A DNA stretch of 64,000 nucleotides. Origin: Myxocyprinus asiaticus (lineage: Eukaryota; Chordata; Actinopteri; Cypriniformes; Catostomidae). How positions within the stretch are numbered: position 1 is the first letter of the stretch; every line of letters starts with the position of its first letter. Below the pieces are notes generated by a model. That model ran no database searches, was not told where the DNA came from, and saw nothing but the letters and a program-made list of their open reading frames with translations. The translations under genes were made by a program, and so were the position numbers. Where the stretch lies: NCBI RefSeq assembly GCF_019703515.2, contig NC_059372.1, positions 12,899,992 through 12,963,991 on the forward strand. Direction: 5' to 3'. This document shows positions 46,645-58,090 of this stretch, one piece after another.

Positions 46645-46835
46645 ATCTTTAAAGGGGCTGTATCATGGAAAACAGGATTTTCTAGAGAGCTCTCATGCTC
46701 CAAAATTGACAAAAAAACACCATAAAAAGTAGTAAGTAGGATGTGTGCACTACAGTATATTAAAAGTGTTCGGAAGCCATACAATATTTTTGTCTGAGGA
46801 ACAGACTGAAATGTACAACGTTTCATTGAAAATCA
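46645..46835. repeat. Dispersed MITE-like fragment
   Basis: AAAGGGGCTGTATCATGGAAAACAGG, CACTACAGTATATTAAAAGTG and GGAAGCCATACAATATTTTTG form a pattern I associate with a common cyprinid repeat. A minus-strand open frame (46826-46614) runs through it and is not treated as a gene. Confidence 0.45.
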
Positions 46836-47013
46836 TCCCCTTTGCCAAAGCTCACAAATCTCATTCATGTTTATGCAAATTTAAACTTGTCACATAGAGA
46901 CAACTGATGCTTGGTTTGACGTCTAAGACACCAAATGTCATTAGTTCTCGCGCATTTCTTAATCAGTGCAACGTGGCAATTTTGGCTATACTGAATATCA
47001 CAAATTCACTTTA

Positions 47014-47616
47014 AAGGAATGTTTAGGCAAATGTTCTGGCAAAATGTTGATTACCACAGAAAATATTTTCGGCTTGTCCCTTGTTCATTAAAAAACAGCA
47101 AAAATCGTGGGTACAGAAAGGCACTTACAATGGAAGTAATTGGGGCCAGTCCATATATGTTAAAATACACACCGTTCCAAAAGGTATAACAACAAGATGT
47201 AAACTTTTTACATGTTAACATGATTTTAGTGTGATAAAAGCTTACTTAGCTTATCAGTGTAAAGTTATATCCAATATTGCAACTTTGTTGCCATAACAAT
47301 GCAACATTAGTAAACACTAGTGATTTTATCACACTAAAATTATGTAAAACAGAGATTTTATCACTCAAAAATCATGTTAACATGTATAATGTGTACATCT
47401 TGTGACAATACTTTTAAAACAATGTGTATTTCAATACTTATGGCCTGGCCCCATTCACTGTAACCAAGGTTTGTTTTTGGATTTGTTTTGGTTTTTTTTA
47501 TGTTTGTTTGTTTTTTTATTAATGAGTGATGCAACGAAAATATTTTCTATGGAAATTAACATTATGCTACAAATGCCTTCAAGCTAAACTTGTTTTGAAC
47601 CTAGAATACTACTTTA
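47014..47616. repeat. MITE family B relative with extended arms
   Basis: The right end (AACTTGTTTTGAACCTAGAATACTACTTTAAG) is family B. Within it, CATGTTAACATGATTTTAGTGTGATAAA and TTTTATCACTCAAAAATCATGTTAACATG are mirror images. Left end TTAAAGGAATGTTTAGG is diverged. Confidence 0.5.
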
Positions 47617-47654
47617 AGAGAGCCAGAATCTCAATAATTAATTTTAGTGTTATG

Positions 47655-47957
47655 GGTAACACTTTACAATAAGGTTCCATTTGTTAACATTAGTTAATAC
47701 ATTAGGTACCATGAACAAACAATGAACAATATATTTTTACAGAATTTAATCATCTTTGTTAATGATAGTTAATAAAAATACAATTGTTAGTTCATACTGC
47801 ATTAACTAATGTTAACATACTATACAACTTTTGATTTGAAAAATGTATATGTTGAAACTAACCAAGATTAATAAATGCTGTAAAGTATTGTTCATTGTTA
47901 GTTCATGTTGTTATTAACTAATGTTAACTAATGGAACCTTACTGTAAAGTGTTACCA
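47655..47957. repeat. Fold-back MITE, family C
   Basis: GGTAACACTTTACAATAAGGTTCC on the left and GGAACCTTACTGTAAAGTGTTACC on the right are mirror images, followed inward by GTTAACATTAGTTAA and its inverse. A partial second copy continues at 47958-48095 (TTCATTGATAGTTAATG to AACATTAATAAATGC). Confidence 0.8.
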
Positions 47958-48837
47958 TTGTTCATTGATAGTTAATGTTAGTTCATAGCACTAACTAATG
48001 TTACAATATAGGCTAAAACTTTTGATTTTATACTAAGTCAATGTATTTGAATGTTGTTGAAATTAACATTAACCAACATTAATAAATGCTATAAAAGTAC
48101 TGAATCAAGCTGACCATTTTGAAACAAGGAAGAGTAATAATATGGTGACAGATATGAGGGTTAGAGAGAGGCAGTTAAATAAGTGACTGGAGTTGGGAAA
48201 GACAGTAGACAGCAGTAAAGGCATCAGGAAATGGCTGAACACCTCATAGCTGAATGAGACCAAACAGACCCCAGTGTGAGTAAATACTGCTGGCAGAGAC
48301 GGGCCGGTGAGAGGCAGATAGATGAACTAATTCTGGGAAATACTAGTGAACAGATGCTTTTAAGATCTGCTCATGTTAAAGGCCATGAGAATAGCAATTA
48401 TTATTGTTGCTTTGAAGGTTGCCCATGGCACTTTAGTTCCTCCCTCACAATTCCAGTGACAATTCAAGACAGTTTCTGTTAACAAAAGGCTAAAGAAAAT
48501 TGAAATGGGTCACCATAGTCTGATGGTGACCAGACTTTTGACCTGCAGCAAAAGTCTGATCCACATTGCCACTTTTTCTGACCAAGAACCACCCACTTAG
48601 ACATTAAGAGATCTAGTGACTGACATGTAAACCACAGTTTGTTTTGTTTTTACATGCCATTTAGAGGCGGGATTCTCTGAAATAATTTATACCACAAAAA
48701 TCTATCCACACGGAAAAATGGTTCAAATAGTCTGTGTATGTTTGACTCACACCGTAAAAATAATGGAAAATGTGAAGTTTAGAGTGTCTGTCCATCCAAA
48801 AGTAATAAGCACTGACTATTTCACAGACATAATTGGT

Positions 48838-49017
48838 AACAATTTATAATAAAGTTATATTTGTTAACATTGGTAAGTGCGTTAGGTATCATGAAATAAC
48901 AATGAACAATTATATAGTAAAATATACTTTTTTTTATGTTATACGATTGTTCATTTTCAGTTCATGTTAGTTCATAATGCATTAAATAATGTTAACCTAT
49001 TCAACTTGTATGAAAAA
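48838..49017. repeat. MITE family C, left-part fragment
   Basis: GGTAACAATTTATAATAAAG, GTTAACATTGGTAAG and AATGTTAACCTATTCAACTT follow the left two thirds of the 47655 copy, then break exactly where Tc1 family 2 sequence begins. Confidence 0.7.
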
Positions 49018-49495
49018 TGAAAGAAAAAGCCACTTTTGAAACAGAAAAACAAAAAATTTTAGAGTGGGCAAAGAAACACAGACATTGGACAACAGATAAT
49101 TGGAAAAGAGTGTTATGGATCTTAACCCCATTGAGCTTTTGTGGGATCAGCTAGACTGTAAGGTGCGTAAGAAGTGCCCGACAAGACAGCCACATCTATG
49201 ACAAGTGCTACAGGAAGTGTGGGGTGAAATGTCACCTGAGTATCTGGACAAACTGACAGCTAGAATGCCAAGGATCTGCAAAGCTGTCATTGCTGCACAT
49301 GGAGGATTTTTTTATGAGAACTCTTTGAAGTAGTTTAAGAAGTTCTGAACATTTTTTCAAATTGTAATAGTACTTTTTCATGTTATTAATTTAATATACA
49401 TTGTGATCAACTGAATGCCACTTTGGTGAATAAAAGTACCAATTTCTTTCCATAAGAGCAAAATCTGTACATTATTCCAAACTTTTTGGCCGCCA

Positions 49496-49496
<1 letters not shown>
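49018..49496 (+). mobile_element. Tc1-like family 2, second copy, 5'-truncated
   Basis: Homology to 29778-30985 starts within the transposase (AAAAAGCCACTTTTGAAACAG) and runs to the terminal repeat CCAAACTTTTTGGCCGCCAGT. The reading passes from TTGGAAAAGAGTGTTATGG straight to ATCTTAACCCCATTGAGC, the same deletion junction as the first copy. The left terminal repeat and DNA-binding part are missing. A TA run follows at once. Confidence 0.88.

Positions 49497-49538
<42 letters not shown>
49497..49538 (+). repeat. (TA)n microsatellite
   Basis: TA run bordering the Tc1 family 2 terminus. Confidence 0.95.
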
Positions 49539-49541
<3 letters not shown>

Positions 49542-49616
49542 TTAATTCATATGTATATTCTGTCTGAATGTTTATACAGTGTATACAATATACTGTATAT
49601 ACATACACAGTATATA

Positions 49617-49851
49617 CACTCACTGAGCACTTTATTAGGAACATCTGTACATCTACTTATTCATGCGATTATCTAATCAGCAAAATGGCAGCAGTGCAAT
49701 GCATAAAATCGGGTCAGGAGCTTCAGTTAATGTTCACATCAACCATCAGAAAGGGGAAAATGTGATATCAGTGATTTCGACAGTGGCATGATTTTTGGTG
49801 CCAGACGGGCAGACTTGAGTATTTCTGTAACTGCTGATCTCCTGGGATGTT
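49617..49851 (+). mobile_element. Tc1-like element, family 4, left part
   Basis: Starts CACTCACTGAGCACTTTATT after a TA and reads through the N-terminal transposase region; the translated text includes MIFGARRADLSISVTADLLGC-type helix-turn-helix wording with small differences (about 49788-49845). It is interrupted at 49852 by a hAT element and resumes for about 37 bp at 50909-50945 (CTAGAGTTTACTCAGAATGG) before the DIRS copy. The rest is lost. Confidence 0.75.
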
Positions 49852-50906
49852 CAGGGGTCGGCAACCTTTTTGACATGGAGTGCCATTTTCCTGGTCAATG
49901 GCTGTGCCGACAGCACCCCTGGTCATTTATGTGATTTTCCGAAATAACAGTTTGAGTGAAAAATTTGTGCAAAACCCGATGATTATGATATAATCATGAT
50001 CCTGCATGTGAATTTTCACAAAGCATCTTGTGAAAGTGCTTTAATGAAGGAAAACCTGTCCTTTTGTACAAAATGAGTTAACATTAACACAGTTAATGTC
50101 ACAAATTTGCCTATTTGATTACTGATCACGAAATTGTGTGGAATCTTAAAGATTTCCTATATTATGTCATACATTTTTCAAAAACACACAGAGGGGTAAT
50201 CACTAGTATGCAAGCAACAGCGAGAGAGGAGCAGGCTATTTTATTTATATGAAGTTTTTCGCACCTGCATTCCAATCGACATCTTGATGTAACCCTTCCT
50301 CATGATCATGCAGAGTGTTTTCATCAGCTGAATGGGAGACTTAACACTATTAAAGTGTGACGAGAGTCTATTATATTTTTAATAGACTCAGATTTTTTAA
50401 CCCCACGATGTGGGTTTATGTTTTCTCTTTTAATCGTTTAATGTAATTTTAAGTGTGACTATGGTTTAAGGAGGGTGTACCTGTATGCTGGGTTGGAAAT
50501 CTCAAGGATTAATAGTGGTGTTTTTCTTATTACATCATATGTTGTTCTGAAAGCAAAAAGAAACAAATGAAACACGATATGTAGGCTTTCATCCGCACAG
50601 TCTGACCAAAGCAAAGCGGGCACGTTTACTCGCGCGATTAACCAAAAGTGAAGTGCTGCCGGCTTGTGATGCGCAAATGGCGTGTTGGTTATACTACAGT
50701 CTCGTCACATTTTAAATTTTTGTTTAGCCTTCCATTCAGCTCATGAAAACACACTGTGTGATCATGAGGAAGGATTACATCAAGATGTAGATTGGAATGC
50801 AGGTGCGGAATTTATATAAATAAAATAGTCTACTTCTCTCTCATGGTTGCTGGCGTGCCAGTGATTACCCCTCCATGGCACGCGTGCCATAGGTTGCTGA
50901 CCTCTG
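49852..50906. mobile_element. hAT-like element inserted in Tc1 family 4 (1055 bp)
   Basis: Left CAGGGGTCGGCAACCTTTTTGAC and inverted right end CAGAGGTCAGCAACCTATGGCAC are terminal inverted repeats of a widespread hAT type. Inner arms are also inverted: CACCTGCATTCCAATCGACATC at about 50263 and its inverse GTAGATTGGAATGCAGGTGCGG at about 50787. No transposase. The flanks are not duplicated and about 13 bp of the host element appear lost at the right junction. Confidence 0.8.
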
Positions 50907-51092
50907 CTCTAGAGTTTACTCAGAATGGTCCCAAAACAACAAATGGTTCACTATCTGTCACTCACTCGATGTTGTGTCGATGTAGTGACACTAGGGGTCG
51001 CCCTTGGGAGCCCCAAACACCTCTGATCTTTGAAAAAAGGCCAATGGGAATTGGCGAGTGGAATTTGCATGCCACTCCCCCGGACATACGGG

Positions 51093-51100
51093 TATAAAAG
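51093..51100 (+). promoter_or_regulatory. TATA-like box in DIRS copy 2 left terminal repeat
   Basis: TATAAAAG, same place as in copy 1; its inverse lies at 52518-52525 in the right repeat. Confidence 0.5.
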
Positions 51101-51359
51101 GAGCTGGCTCGCAACCACTCATTCAGATTTTCTCTTCGGAGCCTAGCAGTTGTGTTCAGTGAGCTGAATCCTCTGCCAGTCCATTCACCTTGAAAATCTG
51201 TTGGATTTACTCCGCATTACAGCGGCTTCCCCCCCTCTTACACCGGTGGAGTGCAGAGAACGCCCCTGGGTGCTTCAGCAGCTAAAAGAGTATATTCTTC
51301 CTACTGAAAGAGTATATTTTCCCTTCTAAAAGAGTGGCATTAACGGAGAGCAACCTGGT

Positions 51360-52235
51360 TGCTGTTGTTACCTCTCCACTTCCGATGGCCACGATCGTGG
51401 TCTTACGTGCTTGGGCGCTGCCCACGCTGAGACAGCGTTCGTGGACGGGTCATGTTCTCACTACGAGAGCATGACCATGGCAACGTTGCGGTTGCGGTTT
51501 TTTTCCATAAACCACCCCAGCGGCTCCCCGCCTCAGCCCTTCTATCTACGGATTTGAGGCCGCGTCAGTTAGCACTGGGGGCGATTTGGGGACCCCAGTG
51601 GGAGCCACTCCGCCGGCTCCCCACGGACCTTCCATTCCCCAGTACACTCCTTTGCCCCGCTGGGATGAGACTGCCAGCTCATCTCAGGGTGAGATCGTGA
51701 TCTCGTTTCGGCGCTCGCAAAGTGGATGAGCTCTCAATTGCAGCATTGGAGAGCGGGCTGATGCTGAGGACTCGACTGGGCTCCCACCTTCGGGTGCGGT
51801 CGCCCAGTCGCAGGCTGACGCTCAGCTGGCAGCCATGCTTGCCTGGGCGGCTGCGTGCGTCAGGCTGGAGTGGAACCCTCCACCCCCCCTGAAACCTCGC
51901 AGCTTGACGATTGGTTCCTGGGCCCGGAGTGCCGTTCATGGCCGTGCCCCGCCCAGGTCCCTTTCTTCCCAGAGATGCATGAGGAGCTCACGAGGTCGAG
52001 GCGGGCACCTTTCACTGCCCGGACCCAGTCTCTGAGCTCCTCCGCTCTCATTACCCTCAATTGTGGGGCTGCCAGGGGGTACTCGGCGATTCCCCAGGTG
52101 GATAAGGCGGTTGTGGTGCACCTGTGCCTGCAAAACGCCACCACCTGGCGGGCACCTGTAGGTTTACGTCGTCTCTGGTGACTAAGGCCTGCGGTGCTGC
52201 TGGACAGGCCGCCTCCACCCTGCAAGTGTAAGTGC
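51360..52235 (+). pseudogene. DIRS copy 2 ORF1 (gag-like) remnant
   Basis: Blocks in different frames: GLTCLGAAHAETAFVDGS (about 51400-51450), LDDWFLGPECRSWPCP (about 51905-51950), VPFFPEMHEELTRS (about 51957-52000) and GYSAIPQVDKAVVVHLC (about 52078-52130). They correspond block by block to copy 1 ORF1. It extends slightly further than copy 1 (GQAASTLQV near 52203-52230) before the deletion. Confidence 0.7.
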
Positions 52236-52320
52236 ACCAAGCCAAGGCGCTAAGAGAACAGCACAAGGGTAGTTCTGACTCGGGATTGATGCAGGAGCTG
52301 TGTTCGGCGACCGACCTCTA

Positions 52321-52421
52321 GTGTCACTACATCGACACAACGTCGAGTGAGTGACAGATAGGGAATGTCCTGGTTACTTTCGTAACCTCCGTTCCCTGAC
52401 GGAGGGAACGTGGCGTTGTGT
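52321..52421. repeat. DIRS copy 2 internal complementary region
   Basis: GTCGAGTGAGTGACAGATAG is the complement of the outer left end (50951-50972), and TGTCCTGGTTACTTTCGTAACC continues with the text found at the outer right end of copy 1. Confidence 0.8.
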
Positions 52422-52859
52422 CCCTCTTGCCACAACACTGAACTACCCGCTGAAATGGCCGGGACCTTGTCTCGGCTCCTCAGCACAAAACCTGAATGAG
52501 TGGTTGCAAGCCAGCTCCTTTTATACCCGTATGTCCGGGGGAGTGGCATGCAAATTCCACTTGCCAATTCCCATTGGCCTTTTCTCAAAGATCAGAGGTG
52601 TTTGGGGCTCCCAAGGGCGACCCCTAGTGTCACTACATCGACACAATGTCTCGTATTTTAAAGTGCTATCACGTAATTAAAAAAGATTCAGAGATTTGAT
52701 TCAGCTCTAGTTTACTTGCTATTAGGTGCCTCAAAAAAAACTAGAAACTAAAATTCATGTTGTTATGCACTGAAAATCTTGACAAATGAATCAAGTTGTT
52801 CCAGTTCACAAAACCGGTCTGAATGATTAGCCAGAACATTCTTTAAAAATGCACCTTTT

Positions 52860-52960
52860 GGATTCCACTGAAGAAAGAATGTCATATGGATTTGAAACAA
52901 CATGAGGGTGCGCAAATGATGATAATCTTCATTGAACTATTCTTTAAGACTCATTTTAAA
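52860..52960. repeat. MITE family A, right-arm fragment
   Basis: ATTCCACTGAAGAAAGAATG, TCATATGGATTTGAAACAACATG and GAACTATTCTTTAAG. Confidence 0.65.
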
Positions 52961-54455
52961 AATACACAGTATTGCACATCCCTAAAATAAATATTTAAAA
53001 AAATGAAGTGTTCACTGCTGTCCCAACTTTGATGAGGGTCACCCCCCAGACTGGACTTACTTTGAACTTACACTCCCTCACCTGGGGCTTAAAAATAATC
53101 CAAACCTAAGCCCTTTGGATGTCTCGATGACCCCTCCAGAAGAATGCTTTGAGGAGGAATCCATTCAAAGTGTGCTCAGTTCATTCCACACTTCACTCAA
53201 GTCTCTTCACAGCACTGTTGGAATGAGCGAGCGATCGGGAAGAGGAGGAGGAGGTGGGAGTTGTTTGTTAGCACTCTCCCAGCACAAGCCACAATCACTC
53301 CAAAAACTCTTAAAACAGCCCTCGATGGCCGAACCGAGCACAATTCTCATGCCAAAGAGAGGCTGCCAATGAGCCTTGGCAGTGAATAGATGGCACTATG
53401 CATGCATACAGACCTACAGGTGCAGGATGCTGAGCAGAAGGTCAGTGTCCAGATGGGGAGTTATTATGTAATATTTATTAAAAAAGGACATGTGATAAAT
53501 GAATATTAATGAGAGTTAGGGTGAAAGGTTTATATAAGTGAATAGCTTAATTTGTGTTAATTTTGTCTGCAGCAGTGGCAGTCTTAAGGCCAAAAAATGC
53601 TCTACCCAAGGGAGAGTAAAAGGCAGAATATTCATTTTTGAGTGAACTCTTTAAGTTCTCCAATCAACAAGTGTTACTGGTTTACCTTCTCTTCTAGTGG
53701 TTTGCAACTTTGATGCACCTTATTTGAAGTTGCACAAGAATAACTACATTAAGCTAAGGAAGTTTCACATTTAGCCAAACCATGTCCTGGAGGCAACAGT
53801 CCTGTACAGTGCTGGTGTTTCCCGCTGTAGCTCAAAGCCGCCAAACAACTGGGACCAGCATGACATGGAACAGCAGGACTGGGATGAAGAGGATCGGGAA
53901 TATCACAACAAATTCACACATGCACAGTGCGCATGCGGATTGACCTTTAAGGCAACATCTGGGAAGTGCTGTTTATTGGCCTGATATTGTTTTTCCCACA
54001 TGGATTGTAAGCTAATCTGTTTGGTAAACTCCACCATGATCTCTCAATACTCTCAAAGATCAGAACCCACTTCTGGCACCTGATCTGGGATCAGCGCTCT
54101 TAATATAAGAGACATCCTGTCTGTGCAGCTCTGTAATAAGACAAACTGAACTCTGACCAGTGTCAGTGGCCTTCCTCTTATTGCTTTACATTAATACAAA
54201 CCTAAACCGCAGATGCATAGATATAAGCAACAAACCTCAGTCACGACATCTAATCGTTTGCTTTTCCTTTGCATTAAAAAAACTGCAGACCTAGAAATGC
54301 AAAAAATACTGTTGAGTATAATGCAAACTAATCTACAAACCTCAGTCGCGACATCTAATAGCTTGCTTTTGCTCAAAGCACTTTATATTTTCTGTTTAAT
54401 CCAGGAAGTTATTTTGTCTAAAAGGCAAATCTCTGCAAAACCTATTTTTGGTTAG
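52961..54455. other. Low-copy DNA, no gene seen
   Basis: An 85-codon open frame at 53115-53372 includes a Gly-rich stretch from GAGGAGG repeats and has no domain. A short direct repeat (ACAAACCTCAGTC-CGACATCTAAT-GCTTGCTTTT) occurs at 54228-54262 and 54335-54370. Confidence 0.45.
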
Positions 54456-54612
54456 AGCAGTGGCCTAGTGGTTAGCAAAACATTGAGCCATGGTGCCCAA
54501 CAGGATGATGTGGGTTCAAGTCCAACCATCCATGTCGTTTGCCCCTCTTTTCCCCATAATTCCCTGTCCTCCCTTTATTCTCTTATTAATAAAAGTGGCA
54601 AACAAAAAAGGA
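54456..54612 (+). repeat. tRNA-derived SINE
   Basis: A-box AGTGGCCTAGTGGTTAG (54458-54474) and B-box GGGTTCAAGTCC (54512-54523) at tRNA-like spacing, then a CT-rich body and an A-rich tail (CAAACAAAAAAGG). Same family as 1131-1250. Confidence 0.8.
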
Positions 54613-55170
54613 CTTAATTCACTTCGATGAAATATTTTTGATCTGAACATAACTAGAAAATTGCATATTCACTATAGAAATTTCCTATTCCATGGCTTAA
54701 AATTGGATTCATTTTCATAATTTTCTCAGGTCTGGATATCATGGGATACTTCCAGACTTTTCATTAACCTGGGAACCCTGGAACCTCTCTGGCGTCCTAA
54801 GATCAGAGAGGTGTATTAGGATTTCAGTTCTTACTGTTAAACATTATGGAACCCCTCCACCCCTACACGAACACACACACATGTACATGCTTACACACTC
54901 ATAACTCAGCCAGAGTGCAGTATACAGTCAGAGTCATCATAAAAAAGCACATGTCAGGAGCACTCAACTGCCACAGTTCTCCAGGCAGGGACATCATGTC
55001 AAGGCACATCAGCAGTTTCTTAAATGCTGGATTAAATGGAAGAAATATGAAAATACATGCAAGCAAACGTAGAGGAAAGAGGCTATGTTCATAATGGAAT
55101 ACCAGCCTACTGCTAAATGCATACAGTACTGAACAGTATACTGTACTGCCTACTATTAAAAAAAGAAATG

Positions 55171-55542
55171 CACTGATCTGCCACAACATTAAAACCACCT
55201 GCCTAATATTGTGTAGGTTCCCCTCGTGATGCCAAAACAGTGCCAACCCGCATCTCAGAATAGCATTCTGAGATGCTATTCTTCTCACCACAATTGTACA
55301 GAGTGGTTATCTGAGTTACCGTAGACTCTGTCAGTTCGAACCAGTCTGGCCATTCTCTGTTGACCTCTCTCATCAACAAGGCATTTCCATCTGCAGAACT
55401 GCCACTCACTGGATGTTTTTTTTTTTTGTTTTTGGCACCATTCTGAGTAAATTCTAGAGACTGTTGTGCGTAAAAAATTCCAGGAGATCAGCAGTTACAG
55501 AAATTCTCAAACCAGCTCATCTGGCACCAACAATTATGCCAC
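55171..55542 (-). mobile_element. Tc1-like element, family 4, second fragment
   Basis: Starts CACTGATCTGCCACAACATT. On the minus strand it encodes transposase N-terminal text such as SSADGNALLMREVNREW and TQITTLYNCGEK (55409-55203), and CTGATCTCCTGG-type sequence of the helix-turn-helix at about 55480, overlapping the part present at 49617-49851. It stops where hAT-like sequence begins. Frameshifted. Confidence 0.8.
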
Positions 55543-56538
55543 AGTGTTACATTTACTTGAGTAACTTCTTGGAAAAAATGTACTTATATGAGTATATTTA
55601 ATGGTGAGTACTTTTCACTCTTACTCAAGTAAATTTCTAATTATTTTTATTTTTTTACTTTTACTTTGTTACAATGGGCAATGTTCTTGTTGTTACATTA
55701 CTGGTTTTCATTTAGTATTAAGTGTTAATAAATGTGTAATTTATTGAGAGATTTTTGATTGGGACTTTTACGACAGTGGAACTTTACAGCTGCGCTCTGT
55801 CACTCGAGTCACATCACTGCAGCTGCAGCAAGCAATCAAAAACAAACTCTTTCTTTCGCCATGCAATGCCTTTATTTTAGACCAAGACAAGCGGATATTT
55901 CAAGATTAAAAATGCAGCGCAGTTAAGTAATGGCGATAATGATAAAGTGGGCTTGTCTGTGTTATGGTCATTTTTAGGGATTCTGTAACTATGGGATCTT
56001 TTGACCTCAGTTTATAAGTATACATTTTATATCAGTGCTGCAATATATCAGTTCCTACTGTATAAATCCATGCAAAAATCCACGTTAAGTGTAAATATCT
56101 TTTGCTCAGCCGATCTCGTGTTTGACTTCTGGAGAGAAAGCTGACAGTATGTCTGCGCATGCACAGCAATTCTGCGTTTGACAGATGCGGCGCTTTTTTC
56201 TTATGGACAACAGAATACAAGCTCTGAACTTAAATTAACCTAATATGCTTTCAAACACAGAGATAAGGTGTACTTTACCCTTAGTGTACAGAACTAATTA
56301 TCTAAATTCTTTCGACATTGAAAATACTGTAACTACACTGAACAAAGATCCAATCAGGACTTCTGAATTAGTGACATTAGGAATTAATAAAGCATGATCT
56401 TGCTTTGTTTTAATCAGCATTATATATTATTGGACCTGTGGGACATTTTTCACATTTTTCACCATAATAATTACTTGAAACTGGTTTCCAAACTTCTCTC
56501 CTAATTTACAGATTCGTCCAAATCTGACAAGTGTCCTT

Positions 56539-57790
56539 AATGTAATAGTTCAGCATAAATGAAAGTTCTGTCATCATTTCCCCTCCTCTGTGTGACTTTC
56601 TGTATTTTGTGGAACCCAAAAGATGTTAGACAAAATGTTAGGGACTGACAGTCTCAGTCACCATTCCCTTTTAAAATATAGAGGGAAAAAAACATGCAGT
56701 GAAAGTAAATGGAGACTAACAGCGGTTTCACATATCCTCCGTGAGCGGGTCATGAACAGCGCATTTTTGTTTCGGCACCATGTTAACAGATTACACCCTT
56801 CACATTGCAAGCATGAGTCATGAGATGAAGCATCCCAGAAGCATCAGTGAATGGATAGTTTCGGCACAGAGCCTATTTTTGCCGCGCAGCTCACGCTGAA
56901 CTCAGCGGCTCTGGGTGCAGTGAAAAACTAAAATAATCAGGAGATAATAGAAAAGAAACAAAAGGAGATAAAAAAATATTTAAACCGAACCTACAATACA
57001 CTACAATTTATAGGTCTGCATGCATGCAAACACAAAATAACTAAATAAAGGAAAGAATAAATAAATAAACTGCAGGACTTTTGCCCATGTTGTATATATA
57101 CAGAGACTATTTAGAAAAGACAGACCACTTGTTTTAAAATGAATGGGAGAAATTGGAATGCCCACCTTCCAGGTAAAAGAGACAATCACCTTTTAGATAA
57201 AGACATCACCTGTCAATCAACTCAAGAACGCGCATTTGCATTAACTGATCCAGCCTGAAAAAAGCGTTTTTTAGCGTAATCTGAGGTAAAGCAGCACAAT
57301 TTATGATACTATTGTTGTCAGATTTTACTGCTGACTTTAAATATGTTCTTTGATCGTAATCTTGACCAACCGTTTTGGAAATTTCAGTCTTTCCCCATTC
57401 AAGTAGATAGGAGCTGTACATTTATGCCACTTGTTTGCAAAGAAAAAACTGCCCAGCCTGCCTGAGAATGTTCCAAAGATGACCGCAGAGTGGACTGACT
57501 TGCCTTGAAAGGGACTTTGAAATATTAACCAATCACGACCAAGTACGCTGATAAACAAGTGCAAGTGACTGCCCGGTGTTGCCGTAGGAACCAAGAAAAG
57601 AGACGCGGCCAAGGTGAAAGCCCAAATGCAACACGTTGCTCTCGCCCCGCTCACTCCACACTCACGGAGTATGTGTGAATCCAGCGTAAGGCTAACATTC
57701 TGTCTAACATCTCCTAATTGTGTTCCATGGAAGAAAGAAAGTCATATGGTTTGAAACAACATGAGGGTGTATGGTGACAATTTCCATTAA
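56539..57790. repeat. MITE family A, split by another element
   Basis: Left arm TAATAGTTCAGCATAAATGAAAG to GTGAAAGTAAATGGAGACTAAC (56539-56737). Right arm AGGCTAACATTCTGTCTAAC to CATGAGGGTGTATGGTGAC (57689-57785). Confidence 0.7.
56738..57686. mobile_element. Unclassified DNA element inside the MITE (about 950 bp)
   Basis: CGGTTTCACATATCCTCCGTGAG on the left pairs with CTCACGGAGTATGTGTGAATCCAGCG on the right. The interior shows no domain. Superfamily undecided. Confidence 0.55.
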
Positions 57791-58017
57791 TAAAAATAAT
57801 AATAAGAAGAATGATTATTATTAGTAGTATTATTATTGTGTAATACATGTTAAATGTGTATTATGTAATGGAATATTGGGGCGTAAACGACCGTTATGTT
57901 ATATGTGGAAGTAACTAGTTACTCACTACTTGAGTATTCTTTTAATTGGACACTTTCTTGCTCTTACTCAAGTAATTTGTAATATTACTACTTTTACTTC
58001 TACTTGAGTAATGTTTT

Positions 58018-58037
58018 TTTTTTTTTTTTTTTTTTTT
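58018..58037 (+). repeat. Poly-T run
   Basis: About 23 T within the hAT-like right end. Confidence 0.9.
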
Positions 58038-58090
58038 AAGTAATTGTACTTTTACTTGAGTAAATATTTTGGCTACTCTACCCATCTCTG

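Larger units (their letters stand above)
50947..52654 (+). mobile_element. DIRS-like element, copy 2, short deletion derivative (1708 bp)
   Basis: Keeps both inverted terminal repeats (50973-51126 and 52492-52645, each 154 bp), the internal complementary region (about 52321-52421) and an ORF1-like segment, but all RT, RNase H and recombinase sequence is gone. The outer right end beyond TCTCG is cut off. It lies directly against the broken Tc1 family 4 piece. Confidence 0.88.
55542..58090. mobile_element. hAT-like element rich in 'ACTTGAGTAA' (about 2.5 kb), with nested insertions
   Basis: Right end inverted reads CAGAGATGGGTAGAGTAGCC, then ACTCAAGTAAAAGTACAATTACTT. The left end is decayed (CAGTGTTACATTTACTTGAGTAAC) but has the same TTACTCAAGTAAA words. 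These subterminal repeats resemble those of Tol2-type hAT elements. No transposase was recognised. A family A MITE lies inside, and another element inside that. Left boundary is uncertain. Confidence 0.65.

Noticed and set aside
53115..53372. 85-codon frame with Gly-rich stretch
   Set aside because: The Gly run comes from GAGGAGG repeats; no acceptor/donor pair or recognisable protein.
54456..54612. Possible functional tRNA gene
   Set aside because: A and B boxes are present but the sequence does not close into a tRNA cloverleaf and has an A-rich tail; it is a SINE.
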